Counted from the stretch's first letter, positions 9,966 through 21,019 are shown. The stretch is DNA of 64,000 nt from Fervidibacillus halotolerans (GCF_026547205.1 NZ_CP106877.1:574001-638000); one strand, 5' to 3'. Notes: generated by a model not told the origin, from the letters alone. Translations and numbers: made by a program.

Positions 9966-10277
9966 ATGGATGAAGCCTTAAAGGAAAATATATATGGTGC
10001 TTTGGAACAAGTGATCGATCCAGAGCTTGGAATCGATATCGTGAATTTAGGATTGGTTTATGATGTGGATTTGACAGAGGAAGGAAAAGCGATCATTACG
10101 ATGACGTTAACAACAATGGGTTGCCCGTTGGGAGGAGTGATATCTGATCAAGTAAAGGCTGCCCTTAGCGATATACCAGAAGTGAAAGATACGGAAGTGA
10201 ATATCGTTTGGAATCCACCTTGGACAAAGGATCGGATGAGTCGTTATGCTAAAATTGCCTTAGGTATTCCGGATTAA
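9966..10277 (+). CDS. yitW: MIP18/SufT-like metal-sulfur cluster assembly factor (YitW)
   Basis: A 103-residue single-domain DUF59/MIP18 protein. It shows the family pattern VIDPELGIDIVNLGLVYDV near the N-terminus and TTMGCPLGG with the conserved Cys, then VNIVWNPPWTKDRM. Members help assemble or deliver Fe-S clusters. AAAGGAGG precedes the ATG. It follows yitV in the B. subtilis order. Confidence 0.92.
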   Translation: MDEALKENIYGALEQVIDPELGIDIVNLGLVYDVDLTEEGKAIITMTLTTMGCPLGGVISDQVKAALSDIPEVKDTEVNIVWNPPWTKDRMSRYAKIALGIPD

Positions 10278-10390
10278 AACAGTTGGGTATCTTCTCTGTT
10301 GTGATATGACGTCAAGTACAATGATATTTTCAGTAACGGTTAACATTTAGGTCTATTCGAAAAAACAGTCGAAAAGTAGGATAGAAAAAA

Positions 10391-10418
10391 GGGTCTCTAA
10401 ATTTGAGACCCTATTTTT
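10391..10418. terminator. Bidirectional terminator between yitW and yjzD
   Basis: GGGTCTC (10391-10397) pairs with GAGACCC (10405-10411). A T-rich run follows on the plus side (TATTTTT) and the minus side (TTTTTTCT). It overlaps the last base of the yjzD stop codon. Confidence 0.8.
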
Positions 10419-10596
10419 CTGCGGTTTGTCCATCTTTCGGTAACAGGATCGGTATGAATAAAACTAAGATGAACAGTCCGACAGTTAGGAAATTTCCGGT
10501 TTCAAAACTGTATGTGGCACCAAGTATCGAACCGACCACATATGTAACCATGTGAGATAATAAAAAGCTCCAAATAAATGTAAACAAGTACTTCAT
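10411..10596 (-). CDS. yjzD: YjzD-like small membrane protein (DUF2929)
   Basis: 61 residues with two hydrophobic helices (about 4-26 and 34-53) and a short KDGQTAEK tail. Length, two-helix layout and position before yjaU match YjzD/DUF2929. GAAGGTGAT lies before the ATG. Function unknown. Confidence 0.75.
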   Translation of the reverse strand: MKYLFTFIWSFLLSHMVTYVVGSILGATYSFETGNFLTVGLFILVLFIPILLPKDGQTAEK

Positions 10597-10825
10597 TTAA
10601 TCACCTTCAAATAGGAAAATTCCTTCTAAGTCTTCATAAAAATGATACCATAAAAAATAAAAATCGCAAATGGATTAGACTATGAAGACAATAATAATTT
10701 AGTTAAAGCCGTCTAGCCCAAATTGTTGTTAGTCATGAAAAGGGAGAAAAAATATACGCTCAAATGGTTGCTTTCATCGAGATTTGAAATATAATATAGT
10801 ACTCGTTTATGTAGAGGGGATTCAG

Positions 10826-11545
10826 ATGAAATATCGTATTTTTTTATTAAACAACCGACATTGTATTGTCCATTATCCAGAAAAGCCGAACGGTTTCGGA
10901 ATTCTTATTATCGGTGATAAAGATCAATATGTAGATGGGAAGGGCAGCAGTTGGATGAGTCAAGAAAACAAGTCCCCCTTATTACAGTCATTGTTGAACG
11001 AAGGTTATTTATTATTTTATCCTGATTTAAGCTTCAACCATATGGGAAACAGCCAAGCAATTGAATTAACAAAACTCGTTTATGAGTATGTAAAAAGACA
11101 CGAAATCATCAACCATAACATTCATATTATTATCGAAGGAATTGGAGCACTTCTGTTATCTCCCTTTTTGGTAGAATATCATCAATATGTACGTTCCATT
11201 CTTTTTATCAATCCGATATTTTCACTAGATTGGATGAAGGAACAAGTAAAGGACCAACCTTTTTTATATCGGAAATTTTTACAAGAAATTCGGGATGCAT
11301 ATACAATCGACGAAGATGAATGTGAACAAATAATCGCCAATAATAAACGGGCTATCCTTCATTTAAACCACCCCTTTAAGATCATCCATATTTTGGAACA
11401 TGGGATGAAGGATGAACGTTGGATTAAAAACTATAAGAAGTTATTTGGAGAAACGGACCGCATTCACGTTTTATTACGAGAAAAAAGAAGTGCCCAAATA
11501 AAGTACGCCCTTCAATTATTTAAGCAGGCTGAACATTTTTTATGA
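10826..11545 (+). CDS. yjaU: YjaU-like protein with alpha/beta-hydrolase-like fold, probably non-catalytic
   Basis: 239 residues. Segments such as GFGILIIGDKDQ, LLFYPDLSFNHMGNSQA and HIIIEGIGALLLSPFLVEY have the rhythm of an alpha/beta hydrolase, but the nucleophile elbow reads EGIGALL with no Ser, so it may not be an enzyme. ATG 10826 has GAGGGGA five bases upstream; the upstream ATG 10784 has no site. The place between yjzD and yjaV fits B. subtilis yjaU. Function unknown. Confidence 0.7.
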   Translation: MKYRIFLLNNRHCIVHYPEKPNGFGILIIGDKDQYVDGKGSSWMSQENKSPLLQSLLNEGYLLFYPDLSFNHMGNSQAIELTKLVYEYVKRHEIINHNIHIIIEGIGALLLSPFLVEYHQYVRSILFINPIFSLDWMKEQVKDQPFLYRKFLQEIRDAYTIDEDECEQIIANNKRAILHLNHPFKIIHILEHGMKDERWIKNYKKLFGETDRIHVLLREKRSAQIKYALQLFKQAEHFL

Positions 11546-11586
11546 TCGAATGAAGAGCAAAAAGAAATGAAACGGGTGATGGCAAG

Positions 11587-12147
11587 TTGAATAATTTAAT
11601 ATATGGGAGTTATGGACTGCTCGGTTTCGAACTTGGGAAATGGTTTTTAGAGATGGGAGAATCGGTTTTTCATATTAATATTGGAGATGAATTTGAAAAT
11701 AAACAAAAATTAGAGGAAAAACAGTTGTTATTTGGAAGAAACAGCAATTTTAAAGAAATCGATCGAATGGAAAAGATGGAACCGATTGAGGGGAAATCCA
11801 GGGTAATCGTGCCGTTCATTGATTGGGAACGGTTTGGAGAGGGAGAAAAAAAGAAGATAATCGACAGGTTACGAACACATTTACACATTCAATGGCAAAA
11901 TCCAACCTTTTTTTTCATCCTGATTTTACTAAAAAGGGACAACTTTGAAGATTTGAAAAGGGATTTTCCATTTCTTTTTTCAGAAAGTAAAAGGCTCCAA
12001 ACGATCATTGTTCCAGAAAACGATCGAAAGGAACCGTTGGAAGAGGAAAAAGAGGTGGAAATCATTCCTTTAACTAGGGAAATTATAACTGTAATTGAAA
12101 GTGAAAAACCTGGAGACCATACCGTTACACATATGTTAATGCTTTGA
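11587..12147 (+). CDS. yjaV: YjaV-like protein of unknown function, nucleotide-fold N-terminus
   Basis: 186 residues from a TTG start 41 bases after yjaU, with GGGTGAT upstream. The N-terminus (LIYGSYGLLGFELGKWFLEMG) looks like a Rossmann first strand and glycine turn, and the rest is highly charged with no recognised catalytic motif. The symbol rests on position. The usual next genes med and comZ are absent here; a convergent small gene follows instead. Confidence 0.6.
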   Translation: MNNLIYGSYGLLGFELGKWFLEMGESVFHINIGDEFENKQKLEEKQLLFGRNSNFKEIDRMEKMEPIEGKSRVIVPFIDWERFGEGEKKKIIDRLRTHLHIQWQNPTFFFILILLKRDNFEDLKRDFPFLFSESKRLQTIIVPENDRKEPLEEEKEVEIIPLTREIITVIESEKPGDHTVTHMLML

Positions 12148-12156
12148 AAAATGGAA

Positions 12157-12180
12157 AGGGCGGCCCAAATCATCCGCCCT
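12157..12180. terminator. Terminator hairpin between yjaV and the convergent small gene
   Basis: AGGGCGG (12157-12163) pairs perfectly with CCGCCCT (12174-12180). Followed by AAAAAATTAT on plus and preceded by TTTCCATTTTTC-type sequence on minus, so it likely serves both convergent genes. Confidence 0.65.
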
Positions 12181-12186
12181 AAAAAA

Positions 12187-12480
12187 TTATTTAAAAAATC
12201 TCTTCGTCATCGCCCGTAATTTCGATGCCGATTCTATAATTTGATTTAGCTGTTGGAAAAACTCCATCCGCTCATTTCGATTTTGGTCCTTTCCTCCCGA
12301 TTCCATTTGGAAAGGGGGGTTTTTCCTTCCAAATTTTTCGTTCGATGGAACCGTTTTGTGAACACTGTCTTTTGGTGTGCGAATAGCCCTTTCACCAAAC
12401 ATAAAGCGGATAAAACGTGTTTCACGATCTTCCTGTTCTGGAAGTGCATTTCTTTTTCCCGCCGTTTTCTTTTCTACCAT
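12187..12480 (-). CDS. Conserved small hypothetical protein next to fabH
   Basis: 97 residues, hydrophilic and basic at both ends, with no membrane segment. A very good site (GGAGGTGGG) precedes the ATG, which argues that it is expressed. It occupies the slot of yjzB in B. subtilis, but I cannot confirm homology. It is divergent from fabH and converges on yjaV. Function unknown. Confidence 0.55.
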   Translation of the reverse strand: MVEKKTAGKRNALPEQEDRETRFIRFMFGERAIRTPKDSVHKTVPSNEKFGRKNPPFQMESGGKDQNRNERMEFFQQLNQIIESASKLRAMTKRFFK

Positions 12481-12589
12481 TTTCCCACCTCCAGTTTGGT
12501 TTCACTTTTTTATAAACATATGCATATGGACCGACTTCTGTCCGAACTTTTCTAGAAATAGGCATTTTTTTCTGGCCGTTGATTATGAA

Positions 12590-12618
12590 TTGAAAAATGG
12601 TTACGAATCAGGTAAAAT
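12590..12618 (+). promoter_or_regulatory. Sigma-A promoter of fabH-fabF
   Basis: TTGAAA (12590-12595), 17-base spacer, TAAAAT (12613-12618). It is about 70 bases before fabH and overlaps the FapR box. Confidence 0.7.
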
Positions 12619-12634
12619 TAGTACCAGGTAATAA
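12618..12634 (+). promoter_or_regulatory. FapR operator upstream of fabH
   Basis: TTAGTACCAGGTAATAA closely matches the FapR box of Bacillus (TTAGTACC-x-x-x-TACTAA type). It starts at the end of the -10 hexamer, so FapR bound here would block transcription until malonyl-CoA releases it. Confidence 0.8.
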
Positions 12635-12689
12635 TAACAGATTTCAAAATCTTATACAGGTAGCTTTTTTAAATAAAGGAGTGAAGAAA

Positions 12690-13622
12690 ATGAACGCAGG
12701 AATTATTGGAATTGGCAGATATATTCCCGAAAAATTGATCACAAATTTTGACCTAGAAAAAATGATGGACACATCTGATGAATGGATTCGGACAAGAACG
12801 GGGATTGAGGAAAGAAAAATTGCAGACGAAAATACGAATACGTCAGATATGGCATATTATGCGGCAAAGGAAGCCATTGAAGACGCCGGTATTAGTGGAG
12901 AAGATATCGATCTGATTATTACTGCAACAGTGACACCGGATCATTCTTTTCCGTCTGTATCGAGTATGTTGGAAGAAAAACTAGGTGCAAAGCATTGTGC
13001 GGCAATGGACATTAGTGCTGCCTGTTCCGGTTTTATATACGGAATGGTAACAGCTAAACAATTCATAGAGACAGGAACCTATCGATATGTATTGGTCGTA
13101 GGTGCTGAAAAGTTATCGAAATTGATCGATTGGAATGATCGGAATACGGCGGTACTTTTTGGTGATGGAGCGGGCGCTGTCGTGATGGGCCCCGTATCGG
13201 AGGGGAAAGGAATTTTATCCTTCGAATTAGGTTCTGACGGATCCGGAGGAAAATTTTTATATGAAGATCAAAAGATTTGTATGAACGGAAGAGAAGTGTT
13301 TAAATTTGCAGTGAGACAGATGGGAGATTCCGCCGTACATGTCCTTGAAAAGGCTGGTTTGACAAAGGAAGATGTTGATTTTCTCATTCCCCATCAGGCC
13401 AATATCCGCATTATGGAAGCAGCGAGACAAAGGTTGGATCTCCCTGCGGAAAAAATGTCCAATACCGTTGGAAAATATGGAAATACGTCTGCAGCCTCCA
13501 TCCCAATCTCCCTTGTGGAAGAAGTAAAAGCTGGGAAAATCAAAGATGGAGATTCTATCATTATGGTTGGTTTCGGTGGTGGCCTCACTTGGGGTGCGTT
13601 GTTAATGAAGTGGGGAAAATAA
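12690..13622 (+). CDS. fabH: Beta-ketoacyl-ACP synthase III
   Basis: 310 residues; starts fatty acid synthesis by condensing acyl-CoA with malonyl-ACP. The triad is visible: Cys112 in DISAACSGF, His in IPHQANIRI and Asn in [11 protein letters not shown]. The frame is open upstream to 12597, but ATG 12690 follows AAAGGAG and gives the standard length. Regulated by the FapR box just upstream. First gene of the fabH-fabF operon (35-base gap). Confidence 0.97.
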   Translation: MNAGIIGIGRYIPEKLITNFDLEKMMDTSDEWIRTRTGIEERKIADENTNTSDMAYYAAKEAIEDAGISGEDIDLIITATVTPDHSFPSVSSMLEEKLGAKHCAAMDISAACSGFIYGMVTAKQFIETGTYRYVLVVGAEKLSKLIDWNDRNTAVLFGDGAGAVVMGPVSEGKGILSFELGSDGSGGKFLYEDQKICMNGREVFKFAVRQMGDSAVHVLEKAGLTKEDVDFLIPHQANIRIMEAARQRLDLPAEKMSNTVGKYGNTSAASIPISLVEEVKAGKIKDGDSIIMVGFGGGLTWGALLMKWGK

Positions 13623-13657
13623 AAAATTTGAAAATGTAAGCAAGGAGTTGAATAAAA

Positions 13658-14899
13658 ATGGATAAACGAAGAGTTGTCATTACTGGGATTGGAGCAGTTA
13701 CTCCTGTTGGAAACGATGTGGAGACGGCGTGGTCAAATATCGTTGAAGGGAAATCAGGTATAGGGGTCATGACTCGCGTTAATCCTGATGACTTTCCATC
13801 GAAAGTGGCTGCGGAAGTAAAGGATTTTCGTCCTGAAGATTTTATCGAACGGAAAGATGCAAGAAAAATGGATCGATTTACCCATTTTGCATTGGCAGCC
13901 TCTTTTATGGCTGTTGAGGATGCAAAATTGAAGATTGATGAAAGTAATGCCCATCGGGTTGGGGTCTGGATTGGATCTGGTATCGGTGGAATGGAAACGT
14001 ACGAAAAACAATTTGATATTTTTTTAAAACGTGGGTATCGGAGGGTCAGTCCCTTCTTTGTACCGATGATGATTCCGGATATGGCTGCTGGACAAGTATC
14101 CATTTTTTTAGGTGCTAAGGGAATCAATTCGTGTACGGTAACCGCTTGTGCTACCGGAACGAATTCCATTGGCGATGCTTATAAAGCTATTCAGCGGGGC
14201 GATGCGGATGTGATGATCACCGGAGGGACAGAAGCGCCAATTACGAATATGGCAATCGCAGGTTTTTGCGCAAGTACAGCCCTTACAACAAACCCAAATC
14301 CGGAAAAGGCTAGTAGACCTTTTGACAAAAATCGAGATGGTTTTGTAATCGGTGAGGGAGCAGGGATTGTCGTATTGGAAGAATTGAATCATGCAATCAA
14401 CCGCGGTGCCAAAATTTATGCAGAAATTGTCGGCTATGGTTCGACAGGGGATGCTTACCATATTACGGCTCCTGCACCAGGGGGAGAAGGCGGAGCAAGG
14501 GCGATGAAAATAGCATTAGACGAAGCGGGAATATCGCCGAGTGACGTGGATTATATAAATGCCCATGGGACGAGTACGGAATATAACGACAAGTTTGAAA
14601 CGGAAGCAATTAAATCGGTGTTTGGTGAGTCCGCCTATCGATTGGCGGTAAGTTCGACCAAATCGATGACCGGTCATTTATTAGGAGCGGCTGGAGCAGT
14701 GGAAACAATATTTTCTGTCTTGTCCATTACAAATGGGGTGATTCCACCGACCATTAATTACGAAAATCCTGATCCGGAATGCGACTTGGATTATGTTCCA
14801 AATGAAGCGAGAAAACAGGATGTGCGGGTTGTTATGAGTAATTCCTTTGGATTTGGTGGGCATAACGCAACCCTCCTATTTAAGAAATACGAGCAATAA
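13658..14899 (+). CDS. fabF: Beta-ketoacyl-ACP synthase II
   Basis: 413 residues; elongating condensing enzyme of fatty acid synthesis. Catalytic Cys164 lies in [10 protein letters not shown], with the two His residues in [11 protein letters not shown] and [17 protein letters not shown] upstream of the ATG. Transcribed with fabH. No clear hairpin follows; an AT-rich 147-base gap leads to yjaZ. Confidence 0.97.
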   Translation: MDKRRVVITGIGAVTPVGNDVETAWSNIVEGKSGIGVMTRVNPDDFPSKVAAEVKDFRPEDFIERKDARKMDRFTHFALAASFMAVEDAKLKIDESNAHRVGVWIGSGIGGMETYEKQFDIFLKRGYRRVSPFFVPMMIPDMAAGQVSIFLGAKGINSCTVTACATGTNSIGDAYKAIQRGDADVMITGGTEAPITNMAIAGFCASTALTTNPNPEKASRPFDKNRDGFVIGEGAGIVVLEELNHAINRGAKIYAEIVGYGSTGDAYHITAPAPGGEGGARAMKIALDEAGISPSDVDYINAHGTSTEYNDKFETEAIKSVFGESAYRLAVSSTKSMTGHLLGAAGAVETIFSVLSITNGVIPPTINYENPDPECDLDYVPNEARKQDVRVVMSNSFGFGGHNATLLFKKYEQ

Positions 14900-15046
14900 T
14901 ACTTTATATTATTTTAATCTTATCCATCATCCCAATATATGAAAATCACCGGTCTGAAATCGGTTGCTCATTACCTAGTTCTCTTTTTTATTTTTTCACA
15001 TATTTTATGATTAATGAAGGTTGAATACGTTATGGGAGGAAAAACG

Positions 15047-15829
15047 ATGGGCATCATCCGAACGGACCGGTGGCTTGATCAATGGTTTTTCCAGCCGGAA
15101 ATCATATGTGAAAAGTTGATGAACCACTTCGATCGATTAACTGGTCAGAGCATCTATTTGTTTTTGCAATCAAAGGGAATGTATAAACCGAATCGATTGA
15201 CAAAGAAAAATTTCCACATGATGAAGGAAAGAAACCATTGGGAAAAGGTAGAAGATTTTTTCAATAAATATAAAAAACGGTGGAAGGGACCAAATATCTC
15301 CATTTATGTTTTTCCATCATCCTTTTCTTTATTCGATCCAATGAACAAAAGAGAAGGATTTACCTTTCCCCATGCAATGTTTTTGTTTTTGTCACCTAAT
15401 CTTAATGATCGGGAACTAGAAGCCCTTTTTGTCCATGAGTATCACCATGCCACACGAATGGGTACATTAAAAAAACCGGTTTCTGAAAACAATTTAGCGG
15501 ATTCTGTCGTGATGGAGGGCTTAGCGGAATTTGCCGTGTGGAAATATTGTGGGGAACCATATTTGTCGAAATGGATTTTCGCATATGAGGAAAAGGAAAT
15601 CAAATATGTGTGGAAAAAATGGTTTCAACCTAATTTAACAACGAGTATTTCCGATCCCCTTCACGATCAACTTCTATATGGAAAAATTTTTTCAAAGCCG
15701 ATGTTCGGCTATGCAGCAGGATTTTATTTTGTAAAACAATTCGATCAACAGTCGAAACTCTCAATGGAAGAATCCTTCATATTACCTGCAAATACGTTTA
15801 TCCTAAGGAATGAAAATCAAGGAAAATAA
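15047..15829 (+). CDS. yjaZ: DUF2268 putative zinc metalloprotease (YjaZ)
   Basis: 260 residues with an HExxH zinc motif written HEYHH (130-134) and a conserved downstream VVMEGLAEF that should supply the third ligand Glu. This is the DUF2268/YjaZ family of predicted zinc proteases. No signal peptide is apparent. ATG 15047 is taken because GGGAGGA is at 15034-15040; an upstream ATG (15014) lacks a site. It follows fabF as in B. subtilis, but the app operon normally next is missing. Confidence 0.85.
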   Translation: MGIIRTDRWLDQWFFQPEIICEKLMNHFDRLTGQSIYLFLQSKGMYKPNRLTKKNFHMMKERNHWEKVEDFFNKYKKRWKGPNISIYVFPSSFSLFDPMNKREGFTFPHAMFLFLSPNLNDRELEALFVHEYHHATRMGTLKKPVSENNLADSVVMEGLAEFAVWKYCGEPYLSKWIFAYEEKEIKYVWKKWFQPNLTTSISDPLHDQLLYGKIFSKPMFGYAAGFYFVKQFDQQSKLSMEESFILPANTFILRNENQGK

Positions 15830-15903
15830 CGTATGTGAAGGAATAAATTACCCGTCACTTGCCAATACTGTACTCAAACAGTCTGTAAGTGAGGGGTTTA
15901 ACG

Positions 15904-16647
15904 ATGCTATATTTGCATGATGTTTGGGTCAATTGGTTTGAGGGAGAAGAACATGGTTATAATGTCTGTCCATTTCATGAATGGAGGAAAACCGATACGA
16001 TTGAATTGTTAGATCAAGTTCCGATTATTAAATCCACTTCGGAATTATACCATTATATCGAAAACCATTTAGAAGATCTACCCGAACCTCTATTAAATGA
16101 CGTATATCAAAAGGCTTATATGCGAAAGAACCACGAGCGTATACCACTCGATTACTGTTTTCTTATAACGGATGGAATTGGGATTTTAGTTGTCGACACG
16201 TTAGGATATCAAATTCCGACGAGAAAAAGTCGAATCATTCCGAGGCAGGAACAACTTGTCTACGAAATGGTGGAAAATGTGGAAGTAATTGAATATAGTT
16301 TCCAACCCCCGAAAAAAAAGAACGATCACATTCTTTCACCGGATCCATTACTGATGGTTGGCTTGACGAGGAAAGAAAGGCAGTTAAAAAAGTTACTATT
16401 TATGGCTCTCGATCAATTACATATAGCAAAAAATACCGCTGAAATACGCTACTGGTATACGGAGTGGAAACCGGAAAAATACTCGGTGATACGAAAAAAA
16501 ACCTTTGAAGAAGTTTGGCAAGAGTTTTACGAGGATGTAAAAAAGGGCTGGTCGAAAAAACATGAAACATTATGCGAACGAATGGTAAAAGGGCAGCCGT
16601 TATTAGAAAAACTTTGGGAATTGGAACAAGGTTCAAAGGTGAATTAA
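15904..16647 (+). CDS. yjbA: UPF0736 protein YjbA
   Basis: 247 residues, soluble, matching the YjbA/UPF0736 family by its N-terminus ([20 protein letters not shown]) and by its place before trpS. No catalytic motif known. ATG 15904 is preceded by GAGGGG at a normal distance; an upstream in-frame GTG (15889) overlaps that site and is unlikely. Ends at a strong terminator. Confidence 0.85.
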   Translation: MLYLHDVWVNWFEGEEHGYNVCPFHEWRKTDTIELLDQVPIIKSTSELYHYIENHLEDLPEPLLNDVYQKAYMRKNHERIPLDYCFLITDGIGILVVDTLGYQIPTRKSRIIPRQEQLVYEMVENVEVIEYSFQPPKKKNDHILSPDPLLMVGLTRKERQLKKLLFMALDQLHIAKNTAEIRYWYTEWKPEKYSVIRKKTFEEVWQEFYEDVKKGWSKKHETLCERMVKGQPLLEKLWELEQGSKVN

Positions 16648-16729
16648 GTGTTGTTTTATAGACAAAGATTCGAAATAAACCGATTTCAAGTTCAAATCCA
16701 CTTCCTTGAATAAAGGCGCTATGATTTAT

Positions 16730-16761
16730 GGTGTTGGTGACTAAAAACCAACACCTTTTTT
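16730..16761 (+). terminator. Terminator after yjbA
   Basis: GGTGTTGGT (16730-16738) pairs perfectly with ACCAACACC (16747-16755), followed by six Ts. Confidence 0.9.
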
Positions 16762-16792
16762 GATTAAAAATAAAGATAAGTGACGAGAAGGA

Positions 16793-16823
16793 CCGAGCCG
16801 TGCCACTGGATGGGCGTCCGACA
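16793..16823 (-). repeat. Dispersed intergenic repeat, fragment E
   Basis: Contains GCCGTGCCACTGGATG followed by GGCGTCCG, nearly the same as part of copy D (GCCGTGCCACTGGATG then CGCGTTCCG). Only this part of the core is present. The rest of the 483-base yjbA-putP spacer holds the terminator and AT-rich DNA with no gene; a putP promoter is expected near 17060-17090 but no hexamer pair is convincing. Confidence 0.55.
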
Positions 16824-17130
16824 ATGGAACGAATCACTTCAAACCGATTTTGGATGAATGGAAAACCTAATCCGATTACATTTTACTGAAAAAAATCACG
16901 AAATTATTCACCAACATTATTTGACAGAACCTTAATACCCCTTTCCTACGATCCATTTACAAACCGGAAGAATAAAATCTGGTTTTAGGAAAGAATAACT
17001 TTTTAATAGATAGTTCACTGATAAATGTTAATTTTCTATTTAAAAAAATTATTCATTATTTGTAAATGTTATGATAAAATAAAATATATTTTAAATTATG
17101 GAATAAGGATGATGAATAAGGGGGAAAATA

Positions 17131-18621
17131 ATGACTGATTTTATTTATCAATTGTTAGCCATTGTTATTTATTTAGTGGGAATGTTATTTATTGGTTGGT
17201 ATGCGTATAGGAGAACGTACAATTTATCCGATTATATGCTGGCGGGAAGATCGTTACGTCCTGCGGTCGCAGCATTAAGTGCCGGAGCGTCGGATATGTC
17301 CGGTTGGCTGTTAATGGGGCTTCCCGGTGCGATTTTTCTCTTTGGTTTGGATAAGGTTTGGATTGCGATTGGTTTAACGATCGGTGCCTATTTAAACTGG
17401 TTATTTGTAGCACCGCGACTTCGGGTATATACCCAAGTATCCAATGATTCGATTACAATTCCGAGTTATTTGGATAATCGATTAAAGGAAAATGTGAAAT
17501 TTTTACGGATTGTGTCAGGAATTATTATTTTCATTTTCTTTACCTTTTACGTTTCATCAGGGATGGTGGCAGGTGGCGTCTTCTTCGAAAGTTCCTTCGG
17601 TTGGGATTATCATATAGGTCTTTTGATCATGTCTGCGGTTGTCGTGGTATACACATTTTTCGGGGGATTTCTCGGAGTTAGTTTAACGGATTTTGTTCAA
17701 GGAACGATTATGTTTTTTGCCCTCTTACTCGTTCCTATTGTGGGAGTTTTTGTGACGGGAGGTATGGGGGAAACGGCAGAGACAATTCGTGAAGTGAATC
17801 CAGAACTTCTTTCCCTCGTATCCGGGACAGGTCTTCTTGGAATTATTTCTTCTGCCGCTTGGGGACTTGGTTATTTTGGACAACCCCATATTATCGTTCG
17901 ATTTATGGCGATTAAAACGGTACAAGAAACGAAACAAGCAAGACGAATTGGAATCGGCTGGATGATTTTAAGTTTAGCTGGAGCGATCGCCACAGCCCTC
18001 GTTGGGATCGCCTATTTTCAACAACATCCGGATATGACGTTAACAGATCCGGAAGCGGTATTTATCGAATTAGGTCAAATTCTTTTCCATCCATTTCTTG
18101 CCGGTGTTATGTTAGCGGCGGTTTTAGCAGCCATTATGAGTACCGTCTCATCCCAACTGTTAGTAACATCGTCGGCACTTGTAGAAGATATTTATAAGGC
18201 GATATATAAAACGAATCTTACCGATTCCAAATCGGTCTTTTTCGGTCGAGTTGCGGTACTTATCGTTTCGGTTATCGCATTAATTTTCGCTTGGGAACAG
18301 TCGAATACGATTTTGAATCTCGTTTCCTTTGCGTGGGCCGGATTCGGTGCCTCCTTCGGTCCGATCATTTTACTTTCACTATATTGGCGAAAATTAACCG
18401 GGATTGGAGCATTGTCAGGAATGGTCGTTGGAGCGTTGACAGTATTAATTTGGGGAAACGTGGATGCATTAAAAAATGTTATGTATGAAATTGTTCCAGG
18501 CTTTTTGTTGAATATGATCGTCGCGTATATCGTAAGTTTATTCACGTACCGGCCGAATGCGGAAATCGAGCGGGAATTTAATGAATCCCTTGCTTTGTTA
18601 AAAAGTGAAAGTGGTAAATAA
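17131..18621 (+). CDS. putP: Sodium/proline symporter (PutP/OpuE family)
   Basis: 496 residues with about 13 membrane segments, a sodium:solute symporter. The N-terminal half has the PutP hallmarks SDYMLAGRSLRP and ASDMSGWLLMGLPGA, then SDFVQG-type (LTDFVQGTIMFF), which line the Na+ and proline sites. GGGGGA precedes the ATG. Monocistronic, flanked by terminators. In B. subtilis PutP takes up proline as nutrient and OpuE for osmoprotection; sequence alone does not separate the roles. Confidence 0.9.
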   Translation: MTDFIYQLLAIVIYLVGMLFIGWYAYRRTYNLSDYMLAGRSLRPAVAALSAGASDMSGWLLMGLPGAIFLFGLDKVWIAIGLTIGAYLNWLFVAPRLRVYTQVSNDSITIPSYLDNRLKENVKFLRIVSGIIIFIFFTFYVSSGMVAGGVFFESSFGWDYHIGLLIMSAVVVVYTFFGGFLGVSLTDFVQGTIMFFALLLVPIVGVFVTGGMGETAETIREVNPELLSLVSGTGLLGIISSAAWGLGYFGQPHIIVRFMAIKTVQETKQARRIGIGWMILSLAGAIATALVGIAYFQQHPDMTLTDPEAVFIELGQILFHPFLAGVMLAAVLAAIMSTVSSQLLVTSSALVEDIYKAIYKTNLTDSKSVFFGRVAVLIVSVIALIFAWEQSNTILNLVSFAWAGFGASFGPIILLSLYWRKLTGIGALSGMVVGALTVLIWGNVDALKNVMYEIVPGFLLNMIVAYIVSLFTYRPNAEIEREFNESLALLKSESGK

Positions 18622-18639
18622 TTTATTCGAAAGGAAAAA

Positions 18640-18702
18640 AGGTTGAGTCAAAAGGACATGTTATGAAAAAAATGATGTTTTGAGACTCAAACCTCTTCTT
18701 TG
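18640..18702 (+). terminator. Terminator after putP
   Basis: AGGTTGAGTC (18640-18649) pairs with GACTCAAACCT (18684-18694, one bulge), followed by CTTCTTTGTTTT. Confidence 0.65.
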
Positions 18703-18740
18703 TTTTGGGATAATTAATATGGTTATTTTATACAAAAAAA

Positions 18741-18760
18741 GTGGGTTTCCCACATGTTTT
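18741..18760. terminator. Short hairpin with T-runs on both sides
   Basis: GTGGG (18741-18745), TTT, CCCAC (18749-18753). A run of seven Ts follows on the minus strand, so it may stop transcripts coming from trpS. Confidence 0.4.
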
Positions 18761-18803
18761 TCTGCTTGACTTGGTCTTGTTGCCTCACTACTTGCCACTT
18801 TTT

Positions 18804-18996
18804 CAGGCGACTCCAGTGAAAACAGTACGAGGCGATGACCCTGCAGACGAGTTTCCGAGTCGAAAAGGCTCGGCCGTGCCACTGGATGCGCGTTCCGCCT
18901 TAAGCGAAAAAGTGTATGACCAAAAACAACAATCTTTTATAAAAACCTTGTATTTTCAAACAAAGAATGGGTGTCCCAGCTATTTTTGAGACACCC
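18804..18996 (-). repeat. Dispersed intergenic repeat, copy D
   Basis: Read on the minus strand it has a GGGTGTC/GACACCC hairpin (18969-18996), an AT-rich arm, GCACGGCCGAGCC-TTTTCGACTCG (18857-18880 region) and CTCGTACTGTTTTCACTGG-AGTCGCC (18804-18832 region). The same blocks occur in copies A, B and C. It accounts for most of the 511-base putP-trpS spacer. Confidence 0.7.
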
Positions 18997-19132
18997 TCTT
19001 CATTTTTTTCCTTAATTTGAATATTTGTTTCATCCTTCTTTAACAATTGATTCGACAGTTATCTACATGATTTCCTTCAGTTTTGTTGCCTTTTCAAATT
19101 TTGATTGGCGAGGATCATCAAGCGTTTCCTTT

Positions 19133-20125
<993 letters not shown>

Positions 20126-20157
20126 TTAAACCTCCTTAAAACAAAATATAATAAAAA

Positions 20158-20411
20158 AACCATTCGTCCAAAAGTCAGGGACGAATGGTTGAAAATCCGC
20201 GGTACCACCCTAAATTGCCAAAAATGGCCTCTCTCCTTGTAACGTAAGGTAACGCATAAACATACTAGGAACACTAGTTGCCGTGTTCTGTTCTGTTTAT
20301 GGCTCGAAAGTCCATTCCATCCGGGTTGCCGTTTGTTTCCACCAACCACAAACTCTCTGAAGACAACGACCGAATGTACTCCTCTTTCTCATCGCTTTTC
20401 CGTATTAGATT
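20158..20411 (-). promoter_or_regulatory. T-box riboswitch leader of trpS (Trp specifier)
   Basis: On the minus strand the leader carries the T-box sequence AGGGTGGTACCGCG (20198-20211) followed by a terminator, AACCATTCGTCC pairing with GGACGAATGGTT (20158-20190) plus a T-run. A specifier-like GAA-TGG-ACTTT is present, with the UGG Trp codon complementary to 20312-20314. Uncharged tRNA-Trp should favour antitermination and raise trpS expression. Confidence 0.93.
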
Positions 20412-20418
20412 GGTAATA

Positions 20419-20447
20419 ATTATAAATGATTCCTAATCCGAATTCAA
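20419..20447 (-). promoter_or_regulatory. Sigma-A promoter of the trpS T-box transcript
   Basis: On the minus strand TTGAAT (20442-20447), a 17-base spacer and a perfect TATAAT (20419-20424). Transcription would start just before the T-box stem I. Confidence 0.85.
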
Positions 20448-20452
20448 GATGA

Positions 20453-20638
20453 TTATTTGTTTACTCCGCCGATTCGTTTCCAATTTTTTTGATTTTTTTC
20501 CCGTACGCGGATATATTCATACCGCTTTTCTTTTTTTCGGAAAATTTTTCCGAAAAACTGTAACACATTTCCGAAAAAAGCTGTTATAATGATAATGAGA
20601 GATGAAATAAAAAAATAATCAATAAAAAATTTGTTCAT
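20453..20638 (-). CDS. Possible small membrane protein upstream of trpS
   Basis: 61 residues with one hydrophobic N-terminal segment (about 7-30) and a strongly basic C-terminus. GGCGGGG lies before the ATG. Its end runs into the trpS promoter. I do not recognise it. A longer AT-rich frame upstream (20677-20913) has no ribosome site and is not called. Confidence 0.35.
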   Translation of the reverse strand: MNKFFIDYFFISSLIIIITAFFGNVLQFFGKIFRKKEKRYEYIRVREKNQKNWKRIGGVNK

Positions 20639-21019
20639 TTTTGTCCCCGCCTTTATATATTGAATATAATTTCACGTTACGAGTTCGTCTTGTCATTCGG
20701 CCCCTTTAAATCTTCTGCCTTTTTTCGTCCAAAATAAATTTTTTCAATTGCTATGGATAATTGATAATCAATGGTCAAAAGGAGAATACGTGATTTTACT
20801 ATATAATATGTGATTACGTATAAAAAATGAAAAATTGTACAAAAACCAGTGAAAATGATAACAAAAAAATAAAAAATTATATTAAAAAATATACCATTTC
20901 GTGACAAAATCATGTATAATGATTATGTGGTTTTAATTTAAATTAATTATTAATAAGGAATTAGTTTTTAAATAAATTTTTCCAGTAAAATGGAACGGGA
21001 GAAGGAGTGAAAATAAAAA

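Noticed and set aside
13585..14169. Long minus frame across fabF
   Set aside because: 194 codons but fully inside fabF and a low-complexity reverse-frame shadow.
20677..20913. 78-codon minus frame between trpS and spx
   Set aside because: Very AT-rich, hydrophobic by composition, no ribosome site; lies where the spx promoter must be.
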